This document shows, one piece after another, positions 1 through 9,096 of a DNA stretch of 64,000 nucleotides; position 1 is the stretch's first letter, and every line of letters starts with the position of its first letter. Source of the stretch: Chitinophagaceae bacterium (lineage in GTDB: Bacteria; Bacteroidota; Bacteroidia; Chitinophagales; Chitinophagaceae); contig JAHBTK010000001.1 of assembly GCA_019638625.1 (NCBI GenBank), forward strand, positions 611,434 through 675,433, given 5' to 3'. The notes under the pieces are model-generated. The model ran no database searches. It was not told where the DNA came from and was given only the letters and a program-made list of their open reading frames with translations. Made by a program: the position numbers and the translations under genes.

Positions 1-2
1 TC

Positions 3-578
3 GCAGCATTATCCAATCTCCACTTCCAACTTTTGCCCCTGCAAATTTTATTTATCAACCTGGTTACGGATGTATTGCCCGCACTTGCATTGGGCGTAAG
101 CGAAGGCAATCCTTTTGTAATGAAACACAGGCCACGAAATCCTTCCGAGCCGCTCTTGAAAACAAAACAATGGTATGCCGTATGGGTATATGCAGCCGTT
201 ATTTCGGTTTGCACATTGGGTGCGGTGTTTGTAAGCCACTATTTCATACATGCCGGCACACAGTTTGACCCAAAGCTGTGCAACAACATTCTGTTTTTCA
301 CGCTCATATTCTGCCAGTTATTTCATGTGTTCAATATGGCTTCCGCCAAAGTATCATTTTTTAAATCAGAAGTTTTCAGGAACAGATATGTATGGTATGC
401 TTTGCTGTCTTGTACGCTTATCATACTTGCTTTATTTTTTGCAACACCTGTCAAAGAAGCGTTGAACATTCAACCGCTTAATACAGAAGATTGGGTCGTA
501 GTTTTTGTTTCAGCTACTTGCTCATTGCTGGTAATCCAACTATTAAAACGCTTAAAAATAATCCGTGATGAAGATTAG
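3..578 (+). CDS. Cation-transporting P-type ATPase, C-terminal fragment (cut by window start)
   Basis: The frame is open from the first bases, so this is the end of a longer gene. The start of the visible part carries the conserved transmembrane segment of Ca2+-type P-type ATPases, LPLQILFINLVTDVLPALAL, followed by a hydrophilic link (HRPRNPSEPLL) and four further hydrophobic segments, as in the cation-ATPase C-terminal domain. The protein would pump a cation across the inner membrane with ATP. The catalytic P and N domains lie outside the window, so the ion is unknown; the M5/M6 type sequence is of the calcium/magnesium P2 class rather than the copper P1B class. The next gene overlaps its end by 11 bp, implying translational coupling. 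Confidence 0.85.
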   Translation, partial: AALSNLHFQLLPLQILFINLVTDVLPALALGVSEGNPFVMKHRPRNPSEPLLKTKQWYAVWVYAAVISVCTLGAVFVSHYFIHAGTQFDPKLCNNILFFTLIFCQLFHVFNMASAKVSFFKSEVFRNRYVWYALLSCTLIILALFFATPVKEALNIQPLNTEDWVVVFVSATCSLLVIQLLKRLKIIRDED

Positions 579-1461
579 CTCAAACCATGTAAATATTACC
601 AAAGCATCCGGTCATAAGGTTCCTTTCAACAAGGGAAAATTAAAGCAATCCCTTTTGCATTCGGGTGCAAATTCCGAACTGGCGGATGAAATTGTTTCGG
701 AAGTAATGGAAATGTTGGTAGAAGGAATGTCCACCCGAAAAATTTACAAAACAGCATTTCGCTTATTGAGAAATACTTCCAGGCCACTGGCGGCAAGATA
801 TAATCTAAAAAGGGCGATTATGGAATTTGGGCCGTCCGGCTTTCCGTTTGAACAGTTTGTGGGAGAGCTTTTAAACCAAAAGGGATACAGAACACAAGTC
901 GGGGTAATCGTTAAGGGACATTGTGTAAATCATGAAGTGGATGTGATTGCCGAAAAAGACAACCACCATTTTATGATTGAATGTAAATTCCACAATAGGC
1001 AGGGATATATATGTGATGTCAAAATTCCACTTTATATACAGTCAAGATTTTTGGATGTAGAAACTTCATGGAAACAGATTGACGGTCACTCCGAAAAATT
1101 TCATCAGGGTTGGGTGGTAACTAACACCCGTTTTTCCGAAGATGCCGTTCAATACGGCAGGTGCATGAACATGAATTTAGTGGGATGGGATTACCCGAAA
1201 AACAACGGATTGAAAGATTGGATTGACGGTTCGGGTTTGCATCCCGTAACCTGTTTAACCACACTTACCCAAAAAGAAAAACAAGAATTGCTGGATAACA
1301 AAATAGTGCTGTGTAAAACCCTGCATCACAATTATTCTTTGCTTCAAAGCATTGGGGTAAAACCACCACGGCTGCAAAAAGTGATGGATGAATGTGCTGC
1401 ATTGTGTAAAACATTTTCAGAAAAACCTATTTACAAAAAAATTATTAAAGATGAACAATGA
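568..1461 (+). CDS. ATP-cone domain fused to a PD-(D/E)XK (Mrr-like) nuclease domain
   Basis: The first ~90 residues read as an ATP-cone, the nucleotide-sensing domain best known from ribonucleotide reductases and NrdR (GHKVPFNKGKL at the start, STRKIYKTAFRLL later). Residues ~90-200 read as an Mrr-like restriction-endonuclease fold: HEVDVIAEKD followed by FMIECK gives the Asp...Glu-x-Lys catalytic pattern (about D125, E138, K140). The rest is helical and unassigned. The ATG at 568 is chosen over an adjoining GTG at 565. The gene overlaps the ATPase gene before it and the metallo-hydrolase gene after it, so it belongs to one operon. Nucleotide-controlled nuclease activity is an inference; substrate unknown. 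Confidence 0.75.
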   Translation: MKISSNHVNITKASGHKVPFNKGKLKQSLLHSGANSELADEIVSEVMEMLVEGMSTRKIYKTAFRLLRNTSRPLAARYNLKRAIMEFGPSGFPFEQFVGELLNQKGYRTQVGVIVKGHCVNHEVDVIAEKDNHHFMIECKFHNRQGYICDVKIPLYIQSRFLDVETSWKQIDGHSEKFHQGWVVTNTRFSEDAVQYGRCMNMNLVGWDYPKNNGLKDWIDGSGLHPVTCLTTLTQKEKQELLDNKIVLCKTLHHNYSLLQSIGVKPPRLQKVMDECAALCKTFSEKPIYKKIIKDEQ

Positions 1462-2821
1462 TAAAATTAAAATTCAATTCTTAGGCGCAGCAGGTACGGT
1501 TACAGGCTCCAAATTTCTCGTTACCGCTTTCGGTAAAAAAATACTGATTGATTGCGGTTTGTTTCAGGGTTTAAAAGAATTACGGCAACTGAATTGGCAA
1601 CCATTGGCTGTTTCGGCAAAGACTATTGATATAGTTTTACTGACGCACGCCCACTTAGACCATACAGGCTACCTTCCCTTATTAGTGAAGCATGGTTTCA
1701 AGGGAACAATCAACGGCACTTCCCCAACTTTACAAATTGCTGAAATAATTTTAAAGGACAGCGCAAAAATTCAGGAGGAAGATGCCATAAGAGCGAACAA
1801 ATTTCACTACTCAAAACACAAACCCGCTTTGCCGCTTTACGGCTTACCGGAAGTAGAAAATACTTTACCGCTTTTTCAACAACAACCGCTCAATGAATGG
1901 ATAGGCATTAACGAGCATATCCGATACCGTTTCCGATACAACGGTCACATTATTGGAGCTACGTTTATTGAATTGCAAATTGGCGATAAAACAATAGTCT
2001 TTTCGGGAGATATTGGCAGAGAAATAGACCCGCTGTTATATCCCCCTGAAAAACCGGAGAAAGCGGATGTTTTATTTATTGAGGCAACCTATGGCAATCG
2101 TCTTCACCCTGCCGAACCTGCCATCAACAGTTTGGAACAACTCATTAATCGTTGCGCAGCAAGAAACGGTACTATTATCATACCGAGTTTTTCGGTGGAG
2201 CGGACGCAATTGCTCATGTATCTTTTCTGGCAGTTGAAAAAGACCAGGAAAATACCCGGCATCCCTATTTATATGGATAGTCCTATGGGAAGAAATGTGT
2301 TAGAAGTATTTCACCATAATACTGAATGGCATAAACTCTCCCCCGATGAATGTTTTGAAATGTGCAATACTATCAAGAGGATTAAAGGTGTCGATGAAAC
2401 TTACGCACTTGCAGAGGATAACAATCCTAAAATAATTATAGCCGGAAGCGGAATGGCGGCTGGTGGCAGAGTGCTTACTTATTTTGAAAAATACTTAGGT
2501 GATAAAAATGCGACTATCCTGTGGGTAGGTTTTCAAGCGGAAGGAACAAGGGGAAGAGCATTGCTGGATGGAGCGACAGAAATCAAAATGAGAGGTAGAT
2601 TTTATCCTGTCAAAGCACATATTGAAAATATAGAAGGCTTGTCTGGTCATGCAGACCAGAATGGATTGGTTGACTGGATGAATAAATTAACATCCATGCC
2701 CGAAAAAATATTCATCGTCCACAGCGAGGAAGAAGGAGCAAAAGGATTGCAGGAAAAAATAAGAGAAACCTTTGGGTGGATTGCTCATATTCCTCAATTG
2801 AACGAAACCATACAAATCTAA
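1451..2821 (+). CDS. Metallo-beta-lactamase-fold beta-CASP hydrolase (RNase J/CPSF-like exonuclease family)
   Basis: The protein begins with the family's typical strand (IQFLGAAGTVTGSKFLV) and carries the zinc motif HAHLDHTG near residue 65, a later SGDIGR zinc ligand, and the beta-CASP motifs GSGMAAGGRVL and GLSGHADQNGL. Members of this branch are metal-dependent nucleases or phosphodiesterases acting on RNA ends. The open frame extends upstream to 1388, but the ATG at 1451 gives a normal N-terminus and overlaps the preceding gene by only 11 bp. About 456 residues, the usual family size. It sits between an ATP-cone nuclease and a nucleoside/nucleotide phosphorylase, suggesting nucleic-acid or nucleotide turnover under stress. 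Confidence 0.85.
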   Translation: MNNDKIKIQFLGAAGTVTGSKFLVTAFGKKILIDCGLFQGLKELRQLNWQPLAVSAKTIDIVLLTHAHLDHTGYLPLLVKHGFKGTINGTSPTLQIAEIILKDSAKIQEEDAIRANKFHYSKHKPALPLYGLPEVENTLPLFQQQPLNEWIGINEHIRYRFRYNGHIIGATFIELQIGDKTIVFSGDIGREIDPLLYPPEKPEKADVLFIEATYGNRLHPAEPAINSLEQLINRCAARNGTIIIPSFSVERTQLLMYLFWQLKKTRKIPGIPIYMDSPMGRNVLEVFHHNTEWHKLSPDECFEMCNTIKRIKGVDETYALAEDNNPKIIIAGSGMAAGGRVLTYFEKYLGDKNATILWVGFQAEGTRGRALLDGATEIKMRGRFYPVKAHIENIEGLSGHADQNGLVDWMNKLTSMPEKIFIVHSEEEGAKGLQEKIRETFGWIAHIPQLNETIQI

Positions 2822-2833
2822 ACGGTTGAAATT

Positions 2834-4333
2834 ATGCATAATCATAAAACACTGAAGATAAAAAATCTTGGTATAGACACCTACAGAGAAAACATCATCT
2901 ATATGCGTTCGGACTGCGATGTATGTCTTTCGGAAGGATTTACTGCCCTAACACGGGTAGTAGTGCATTTTGACAATGAAAGTATCATTGCTACACTTAA
3001 CGTTGTTTACAACGAACTGTTGAAACATGGTGAAGCCGGGCTTTCAATAATGGCTGCACAAAGATTAGGCGTAAGTGATGGGGATGCAATTATTGTATCT
3101 CACTTGCAACCTATTGCATCCATTGGATTGATAAGGTCAAAAATGTATGGCAACGAATTAAAAGAGACTGAACTGAACCAAATTATTTATGATATTTCAA
3201 CAGGACAATATTCCAATATAGAACTCGCAGCATTTATTACTGCTACGTCTGGCAATCATCTTTCCATAAATGAAATAAAAGGTCTTACCAGAGCAATGGT
3301 TCGTTCCGGTAAAAATTTAGAATGGGATAATCAATCCATTTTTGATAAGCATTGTATTGGCGGTTTGCCGGGTAATCGGACAACTCCTATTGTAATAAGC
3401 ATTGTGGCAGCAGCAGGTTTGACTATCCCTAAAACTTCTTCCCGTGCCATTACATCCCCAGCAGGAACGGCAGATACAATGGAAGTGATGACCAACGTAG
3501 AACTTACAATGGAACAAATGAAAGAAGTAGTAAGCAGGGAAAACGGATGTTTGGTTTGGGGCGGTTCAGTTAGTCTAAGCCCAGCTGACGATGTCCTTAT
3601 TTCTGTTGAAAAAGCACTGGATATTGACAGCGAAGGACAGATGATTGCTTCGGTTCTTTCAAAGAAAAAAGCCGCAGGTGCAACGCATGTGGTTATTGAC
3701 ATTCCTGTGGGTTCAACAGCAAAAGTCCGAACAAAAGAGAACGCAAATAAATTAATATCACATTTTGAAGAGGTGGCTGATGCCGTTGGCCTTCAAATAA
3801 AATGCCTGGTTACTGATGGTTCACAACCAGTTGGCAGGGGAATTGGCCCTGCATTAGAGGCAATGGATGTGTTAAGCGTTCTGCGGAATGAAAACAATGC
3901 ACCCGAAGATTTAAAACAAAGAGCTTTACTACTTGCAGGTGAGTTATTAGAATTTTCCGAAAATGTTGAAAAAGGTAAAGGCATAAGCAAAGCAATAAAA
4001 ATACTGGAAGGAGGCAGCGCCTATACAAAATTTATTTCCATTTGTGAAGCACAAGGGCGTTTTACCGAGCCTGAATTTGCTGCATTCAGTCTGGATATTT
4101 TAGCAGAACAAAGCGGGATTATCAATGAAATTGATTGCAGAAAATTAGCAAAAGTGGCTAAACTGTCTGGTGCTCCAAAATCACCCAAAGCAGGTGTTTT
4201 GCTTCACTCACATTTAGGTAAGCAAGTTATTAATGGAGATGTTTTGTTCACCATTTATGCAGAAGCACAAGGAGAGTTAAACTATGCCTTGGGTTATTAC
4301 AAAATTCAAAACAACATAATACGAATTAAATGA
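2834..4333 (+). CDS. AMP/thymidine phosphorylase family protein
   Basis: At 499 residues the protein has the length of AMP phosphorylase (archaeal DeoA type), longer than bacterial thymidine phosphorylase because of an extra N-terminal domain of about 80 residues. The pyrimidine/AMP phosphorylase core is clear: KHCIGGLPGNRTTPIV (phosphate-binding loop), TSPAGTADTMEVM, and a C-terminal domain with SGAPKSPKAGVLLHSHLG. The reaction would be phosphorolysis of a nucleotide or nucleoside, giving a base and a phosphorylated ribose (for AMP, ribose 1,5-bisphosphate). The substrate cannot be settled from sequence alone. The next gene, a PRPP synthetase, overlaps by 4 bp, which ties the two enzymes together in ribose-phosphate metabolism. 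Confidence 0.8.
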   Translation: MHNHKTLKIKNLGIDTYRENIIYMRSDCDVCLSEGFTALTRVVVHFDNESIIATLNVVYNELLKHGEAGLSIMAAQRLGVSDGDAIIVSHLQPIASIGLIRSKMYGNELKETELNQIIYDISTGQYSNIELAAFITATSGNHLSINEIKGLTRAMVRSGKNLEWDNQSIFDKHCIGGLPGNRTTPIVISIVAAAGLTIPKTSSRAITSPAGTADTMEVMTNVELTMEQMKEVVSRENGCLVWGGSVSLSPADDVLISVEKALDIDSEGQMIASVLSKKKAAGATHVVIDIPVGSTAKVRTKENANKLISHFEEVADAVGLQIKCLVTDGSQPVGRGIGPALEAMDVLSVLRNENNAPEDLKQRALLLAGELLEFSENVEKGKGISKAIKILEGGSAYTKFISICEAQGRFTEPEFAAFSLDILAEQSGIINEIDCRKLAKVAKLSGAPKSPKAGVLLHSHLGKQVINGDVLFTIYAEAQGELNYALGYYKIQNNIIRIK

Positions 4334-5223
4334 AAGAACACGAAACAATACTATTTGCATTGCCGGGGAATGAACCCACGGTTGACACGATAGCAAAGCG
4401 ATATAATGTCAGTAAAGGCGAAGCCACTATTCGCAATTTCCCGGATGGAGAAACGTATATCCGTATTCATTCAGATGTGAAAGGAAAAAAGGTTGTCATG
4501 GTTTGTTCTTTAGACCGCCCTGATACAAAGCTCTTGCCCTTATACTTTCTATCCAAAACTGCTATGGAACTTGGGGCTAAATGCACTTGTCTTATTGCTC
4601 CCTATCTGGCATATATGCGACAGGATAAGCAATTTCATTCAGGAGAGGGAATTACTTCAAAATACTTTGCATCGTTCATTTCAAACTTTGCAGAAACTAT
4701 TACCACCGTTGACCCGCACTTGCACAGGTATAATACTTTGTCCGAAATATATTCGGTTCCTGCGACTGTGGTTCAGGCAGCAAATCATATATCAGAATGG
4801 ATAAAGAACAATATTCAAAATCCGGTACTGATTGGCCCTGACAGTGAAAGTGAGCAATGGGTTTCCGAGGTAGCCAATAACGCACATGCCCCTTTTATCA
4901 TATTAGAAAAAGTTAGGCATGGTGACAGAAACGTAAAAGTTTCAATTCCTCAAATAGACCGATATAAAAATCATAAACCTGTTTTGGTGGATGATATTAT
5001 TTCCACTGCCCGAACTATGATTGAAACGGTTGGTCATCTTAAAAATGCAGGAATGAACCCACCTATTTGCATAGGTATTCATGCTGTATTTGCAGGCAAC
5101 GCCTATCAGGATTTATTAAATGCCGGGGCTGAAATGGTAGTTACAACGAACACCATTTCACATGAGAGTAATGGAATTGATATAAGTGGATTATTCAAAT
5201 CAGTGTTCAATGAAGAAAAGTGA
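4330..5223 (+). CDS. Ribose-phosphate pyrophosphokinase (PRPP synthetase) family
   Basis: The enzyme would convert ribose 5-phosphate and ATP to PRPP and AMP. Visible family motifs are FPDGETYIRI near residue 38, APYLAYMRQDKQF around residue 95 followed by GEGITSK, VDPHLHR (metal-binding histidines), and the PRPP loop VLVDDIISTARTM near residue 220. At 297 residues it is slightly shorter than classical PRPP synthetases (about 310-320) and is probably a divergent, second copy carried as cargo rather than the housekeeping enzyme. Its ATG overlaps the stop of the phosphorylase gene (ATGA, 4 bp). The product AMP is a possible substrate for the neighbouring phosphorylase; that link is an inference. 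Confidence 0.8.
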   Translation: MKEHETILFALPGNEPTVDTIAKRYNVSKGEATIRNFPDGETYIRIHSDVKGKKVVMVCSLDRPDTKLLPLYFLSKTAMELGAKCTCLIAPYLAYMRQDKQFHSGEGITSKYFASFISNFAETITTVDPHLHRYNTLSEIYSVPATVVQAANHISEWIKNNIQNPVLIGPDSESEQWVSEVANNAHAPFIILEKVRHGDRNVKVSIPQIDRYKNHKPVLVDDIISTARTMIETVGHLKNAGMNPPICIGIHAVFAGNAYQDLLNAGAEMVVTTNTISHESNGIDISGLFKSVFNEEK

Positions 5224-5248
5224 AATTTTTCTAATTAAAATTAGGTAA

Positions 5249-6502
5249 ATGAAAAAATCAATAACCATTATGTTCCTGATGTGTCTGCATACGATACATT
5301 CACAGGCACAGGATACCTCTTACGTTTCACTGGAAAAACTGTTGCAGCAGGTGGAAACTAATTACCCGTCCATTATTCGGTATCAATACAGCATTCAGTC
5401 TATTCAGGCAAAAGCAGACGGTGCAAAAGCATGGATGCCGCCCACTTTTTCAACAGGCATCATGCGTTTTCCTTACGACTTTTCCATGCTCAAAGAAAAA
5501 AACGACCCCATGAACCAGGCGGGTATTGCTTTTTCCGTAGAACAGATGATACCCAATCCAAGCAAACTGAACGCCAAGAAAAGTTACATTAGTTCACTGG
5601 CTGAAATCGAAAAATCGAAAAGCGAATGGACAAAAAACGAGTTGAGGCGTGAAGCGAAAATTCTGTATTATAACCGTTATGTAGCGGAGAAGAAACAACG
5701 CATTCTAAAAGAAAGTGAAGAAATACTTCAATTGCTCATCACGACATCCGAAGAAAAATTCACCAATAACCAGTCACAACTGCAAACTATTTACAAAGCA
5801 AAAGCCCGTTTAGCCGAATTAAAAAATATGCTGGTAATGCTTAACAGCGTGATTGCCGAAAACAATATCGGATTAAACACGCTGATGGTGCGTGATGCAA
5901 ACACGTCATTTCAGATTGATACACTCATTACGCCAAGCAACTATTTGTTCAGCATTGTGGACACCGCAAGCGTATCTAACCGTAGTGATATTACGGCACT
6001 TGACAAATACATTCAATCCATGAAGTTGGAACAAAAAGTAATGAAAACAAGCGTAAGACCTGACTTTGGTATCCGTGCCGAACATGCCCAAATGTTTGGT
6101 ATGCCGAGCCAATGGTCAATTATGGGAATGATAACCATTCCCATCGTTCCTTGGTCGTCTAAAATGTATTCATCCGAAGTAAAGTCTATCGGTTTTCAAA
6201 TCCAGTCTATGGAACAGGAAAAGCAAATAATGCAACTCATGGCTTCAAAAATGTTAGCTGAAAAAACTGCGATGCTTAATTACGAAAACGAACAGTATCA
6301 GAGCTACACAAAAAACATTATTCCCGCCTATGAAAATAACCTGCAAGCCAACCTGCTTGCCTACAAGCAAAACACAGGCGATTTTTTTGTGCTACTTGAT
6401 GCCTGGGAAATGTTGCTGATGAAAAAAATGGAAGCGTATGACAAACTGTTCAATATTTTAAAATTGGAAGCCGAATATGAATACGAAAGAGAAATTAAAT
6501 AG
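5249..6502 (+). CDS. TolC/CusC-like outer-membrane efflux channel
   Basis: The product has a signal peptide (MKKSITIMFLMCLHTIHSQA) and then about 390 residues of long amphipathic helices with the outer-membrane-efflux-protein pattern: Leu/Ala/Lys-rich coiled regions around residues 120-200 and 300-400, and a QAGIAFSVEQMIPNPSK strand segment. Such proteins form the outer-membrane duct of tripartite efflux pumps. The gene starts 25 bp after the PRPP synthetase gene and overlaps the next adaptor gene by 26 bp, so channel and adaptor are co-translated. The adaptors following it carry heavy-metal-binding motifs, pointing to copper or silver efflux of the CusCBA kind. No inner-membrane RND pump gene is next to it. 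Confidence 0.85.
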   Translation: MKKSITIMFLMCLHTIHSQAQDTSYVSLEKLLQQVETNYPSIIRYQYSIQSIQAKADGAKAWMPPTFSTGIMRFPYDFSMLKEKNDPMNQAGIAFSVEQMIPNPSKLNAKKSYISSLAEIEKSKSEWTKNELRREAKILYYNRYVAEKKQRILKESEEILQLLITTSEEKFTNNQSQLQTIYKAKARLAELKNMLVMLNSVIAENNIGLNTLMVRDANTSFQIDTLITPSNYLFSIVDTASVSNRSDITALDKYIQSMKLEQKVMKTSVRPDFGIRAEHAQMFGMPSQWSIMGMITIPIVPWSSKMYSSEVKSIGFQIQSMEQEKQIMQLMASKMLAEKTAMLNYENEQYQSYTKNIIPAYENNLQANLLAYKQNTGDFFVLLDAWEMLLMKKMEAYDKLFNILKLEAEYEYEREIK

Positions 6503-7775
6503 CATCTGCATTATGGTGTGTTTGCTTTTGGTAGCTGCGTTATCATCCTGCAAAAATGAACAAGGTGAACAAGGGCATGAAAATCATGAGAAGGTTGAGG
6601 GCGAGTACATCTGCCCTATGGGTTGCGAAGGTGATAAAACCTATCCGCACCCCGGCGATTGTCCTGTATGTAATATGAAATTGCAGTTGGTGGAAAAAGA
6701 ATTGGAGCAGGCAGTTTCACCAAACAAACTGGTCTTGTCAAATCAGGCAACCTTTAGACTGCAATCAGGCAACAGTGGAAAAACCGAGAAAGCGCAAGGC
6801 TTTATTACCCTCGCTCAAAACAGAAATCAATCCGTTGCAGCCCGTTTCGGAGGAAGGATTGAGAAGCTATACGTTAAATTCAGCAACCAATACGTAAAGC
6901 AAGGCGATAAAATCATGGACATATACAGCCCCGGCTTACGCACCTTTCAGGAAGAACATCTTTTTCTTTTCAAATCAGGTGCAGATAATTATTTAATAGA
7001 AAAGTCGAGAGAAAAGCTACGTCTGCTCGGTATTACCGAAAATCAGATTGCGCAGTTGGAAAAAAAGGGAGCAGTTGCCCTAACAGTTTCTGTTTTCAGT
7101 CCTTCAAACGGATATGTTTTTTTCAATGCTTTAACATCGCAGCAAAACACTACTGCAAAAAGCACATCGGCAATGAACGACATGGGTACGCAGCAGAATG
7201 CCATCAATACAAGCTCTTATGCTGTTTCCGCTTCGCAAATTCGTGAAGGCACATATGTAAACGAAGCACAAACCCTTTTCAATATAAATGATTTACAGGA
7301 AGTTTGGGTATTGGTTTCAGTTCCCAACCGAAACGTAAGTCAAATTCACGAAAACCAATCTGCACAAATAGTTTCTGAAAGCGACCCTTCAAAACTTCTC
7401 AACGGAAAAGTTGCTTTGATTGAAAAGACATTTGAAGAAACTGACCAGCGTTTTGCAAGAGTTAGGATTGTGTTGCCCAATCCCAATAATTCGCTGAAAA
7501 TAAATTCGCTTGTTACCGCAGGCTTTGCTTTGAGCGGTAATGAAAATTTACAGGTTCCATCAACGGCAGTTTACACTACGGGATTGAATGCTTACGTATG
7601 GGTCAAAACAGATACTACCCGCAATGGAGCGGGAGTTTTTCAGGTGCGGAAAGTAATTGCTGGAGCGAGCAACAACGGAATGACAATCATTAAAAGCGGT
7701 CTTTCACCTACTGAAGAAATTGCAAAACAAGCGGGTTTGATGACTGACAGTGAAACTTTTTTAAATGCAAATTGA
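6477..7775 (+). CDS. CusB-like periplasmic adaptor with heavy-metal-binding domain (first copy)
   Basis: This is a membrane-fusion (adaptor) protein linking an inner-membrane pump to the TolC-like channel. The N-terminus is a lipoprotein signal (VAALSSCKN), followed by a heavy-metal-binding domain with paired cysteines and histidines (YICPMGCEGDKTYPHPGD, then CPVCNMKL). The barrel-sandwich segment (SVAARFGGRIEKLYVKF ... VKQGDKIMDIYSPGL) is typical of CusB. A Ser/Thr/Asn-rich insertion at about residues 220-260 is unusual for CusB. The gene overlaps the channel gene upstream by 26 bp and is followed at once by a second adaptor. Copper/silver is the likely metal by family. Confidence 0.85.
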   Translation: MNTKEKLNSICIMVCLLLVAALSSCKNEQGEQGHENHEKVEGEYICPMGCEGDKTYPHPGDCPVCNMKLQLVEKELEQAVSPNKLVLSNQATFRLQSGNSGKTEKAQGFITLAQNRNQSVAARFGGRIEKLYVKFSNQYVKQGDKIMDIYSPGLRTFQEEHLFLFKSGADNYLIEKSREKLRLLGITENQIAQLEKKGAVALTVSVFSPSNGYVFFNALTSQQNTTAKSTSAMNDMGTQQNAINTSSYAVSASQIREGTYVNEAQTLFNINDLQEVWVLVSVPNRNVSQIHENQSAQIVSESDPSKLLNGKVALIEKTFEETDQRFARVRIVLPNPNNSLKINSLVTAGFALSGNENLQVPSTAVYTTGLNAYVWVKTDTTRNGAGVFQVRKVIAGASNNGMTIIKSGLSPTEEIAKQAGLMTDSETFLNAN

Positions 7776-7776
7776 C

Positions 7777-8982
7777 ATGAAGCAGTTTATTATCTCAACT
7801 ATATTGCTTTCAATACTCATTCTTACGGGTTGTAAGAACGGGCAAGAAAGCCATCAGGAAACATCCGGCAGTTATTATACTTGCCCCATGCACCCAAGTG
7901 TAGCAAGCGAAACACCTGGTTCTTGTCCCGTTTGTAATATGTCTTTAATCAAAGTAGAGAAGAAAGAAACCGACCATGCAGGAATGCAAGGCAACATTAT
8001 CACCATTGACAAGCATAAGCAGGCATTGGCAGGTATTGAAACAGATACCGTCAGAAAAAGAAACATTTTATCATCTTCCGTTATTTTAGGAACAGTTGCC
8101 ATTAATGAAGAACAGGTAAAGACCATTAGCAGCCGTGCAAAAGGAAGGATTGACGAACTGTTTGTAAGAAACACAGGTGTATATCTTCAAAAAGGAAGAC
8201 CCCTTTACAGTATTTACAGTGAACAACTGCAAACAGATGAAAAGGAATATCTGTCCGTGCTGGAAAAAGCAAAAACAACAATCCCTATATCTAAGCTGAC
8301 AAGCGATTTATTAAGTGCTGGAAAAAACAAATTGACATTGTGGGGTTTAACCGAAAAGCAAATTTCCGAACTGGAAACATCGGGCAAAACAAATTCCCTC
8401 ATTACATTTTATTCGCCCGAAGCGGGATATGTAAGCGAAGTAAACATCAACGAGGGCATGTATGTGGCAGAAGGCAGCCCACTTGTAAAAATCACCTCGC
8501 TCAATGAGGTTTGGGTCGAAGCGCAATTGTATCCCAATGAAATTTCAGGACTTGAAGAAATCAAGACCTTTCAGGTGTTTGCCGACAGTAATCCCGGAGA
8601 AGTTTACAAAGGTACGTTGGTTTACTCCAACCCGGTAATAGAAGAAGGCAAAAGAATTTACCTGCTTAAAATCAGGGTAAACAATTCAGCCGGTAAACTT
8701 ATACCCGGCACATTGGTTTCGGTCGTTCCCGAAAAATCGTTTACCAATGTGCTGGCAGTTCCTAAATCGGCAGTACTGCTGGAAAAGATGAAAACCGTTT
8801 GGGTATTGGCCCATGATAACACATTTGAGCAACGCATGGTAGAAACAGGTGTGCAAAACAAGCAGTGGATTGAAATTACATCAGGATTAAAACCAGGTGA
8901 CATCGTTGTTACCGAAGGTGCATATTTAATCAGCAGTGAGTTTATACTTAAAAGCGGAGCAGGACAAAGACATGACCATTAA
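7777..8982 (+). CDS. CusB-like periplasmic adaptor with heavy-metal-binding domain (second copy)
   Basis: A second, diverged adaptor. The lipoprotein signal (STILLSILILTGCKN) is followed by a heavy-metal-binding domain (YYTCPMHPSVASETPGS, then CPVCNMSL) and the biotinyl-like and barrel parts of RND adaptors (ISSRAKGRIDELFVRNTG, AVPKSAVLLEKMKTVWVL). The chosen ATG at 7777 gives a proper signal peptide; an in-frame ATG at 7765 would overlap the previous gene. Two different adaptors in a row are known in Bacteroidota Cus-type loci, where they may form a mixed hexamer. The C-terminus ends in a His-containing tail (GQRHDH), possibly metal-binding. Confidence 0.85.
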   Translation: MKQFIISTILLSILILTGCKNGQESHQETSGSYYTCPMHPSVASETPGSCPVCNMSLIKVEKKETDHAGMQGNIITIDKHKQALAGIETDTVRKRNILSSSVILGTVAINEEQVKTISSRAKGRIDELFVRNTGVYLQKGRPLYSIYSEQLQTDEKEYLSVLEKAKTTIPISKLTSDLLSAGKNKLTLWGLTEKQISELETSGKTNSLITFYSPEAGYVSEVNINEGMYVAEGSPLVKITSLNEVWVEAQLYPNEISGLEEIKTFQVFADSNPGEVYKGTLVYSNPVIEEGKRIYLLKIRVNNSAGKLIPGTLVSVVPEKSFTNVLAVPKSAVLLEKMKTVWVLAHDNTFEQRMVETGVQNKQWIEITSGLKPGDIVVTEGAYLISSEFILKSGAGQRHDH

Positions 8983-9096
8983 ATCTGATAGGCAGTTGGA
9001 CGCTGCTCCAATGTAATTAAAGTCCCGCCATGAGTGTAAGCATCATAGTAGTAGCGATTAACACAAATATTTTCTAATATCTAAAAATGAGTAAAA

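Noticed and set aside
1388..1450. An earlier start for the metallo-beta-lactamase-fold gene
   Set aside because: These codons lie inside the previous gene and do not extend the fold; the ATG at 1451 fits the family.
8983..9096. Possible small gene between the second adaptor and the beta-propeller
   Set aside because: No convincing start, stop and coding pattern in 114 bp.
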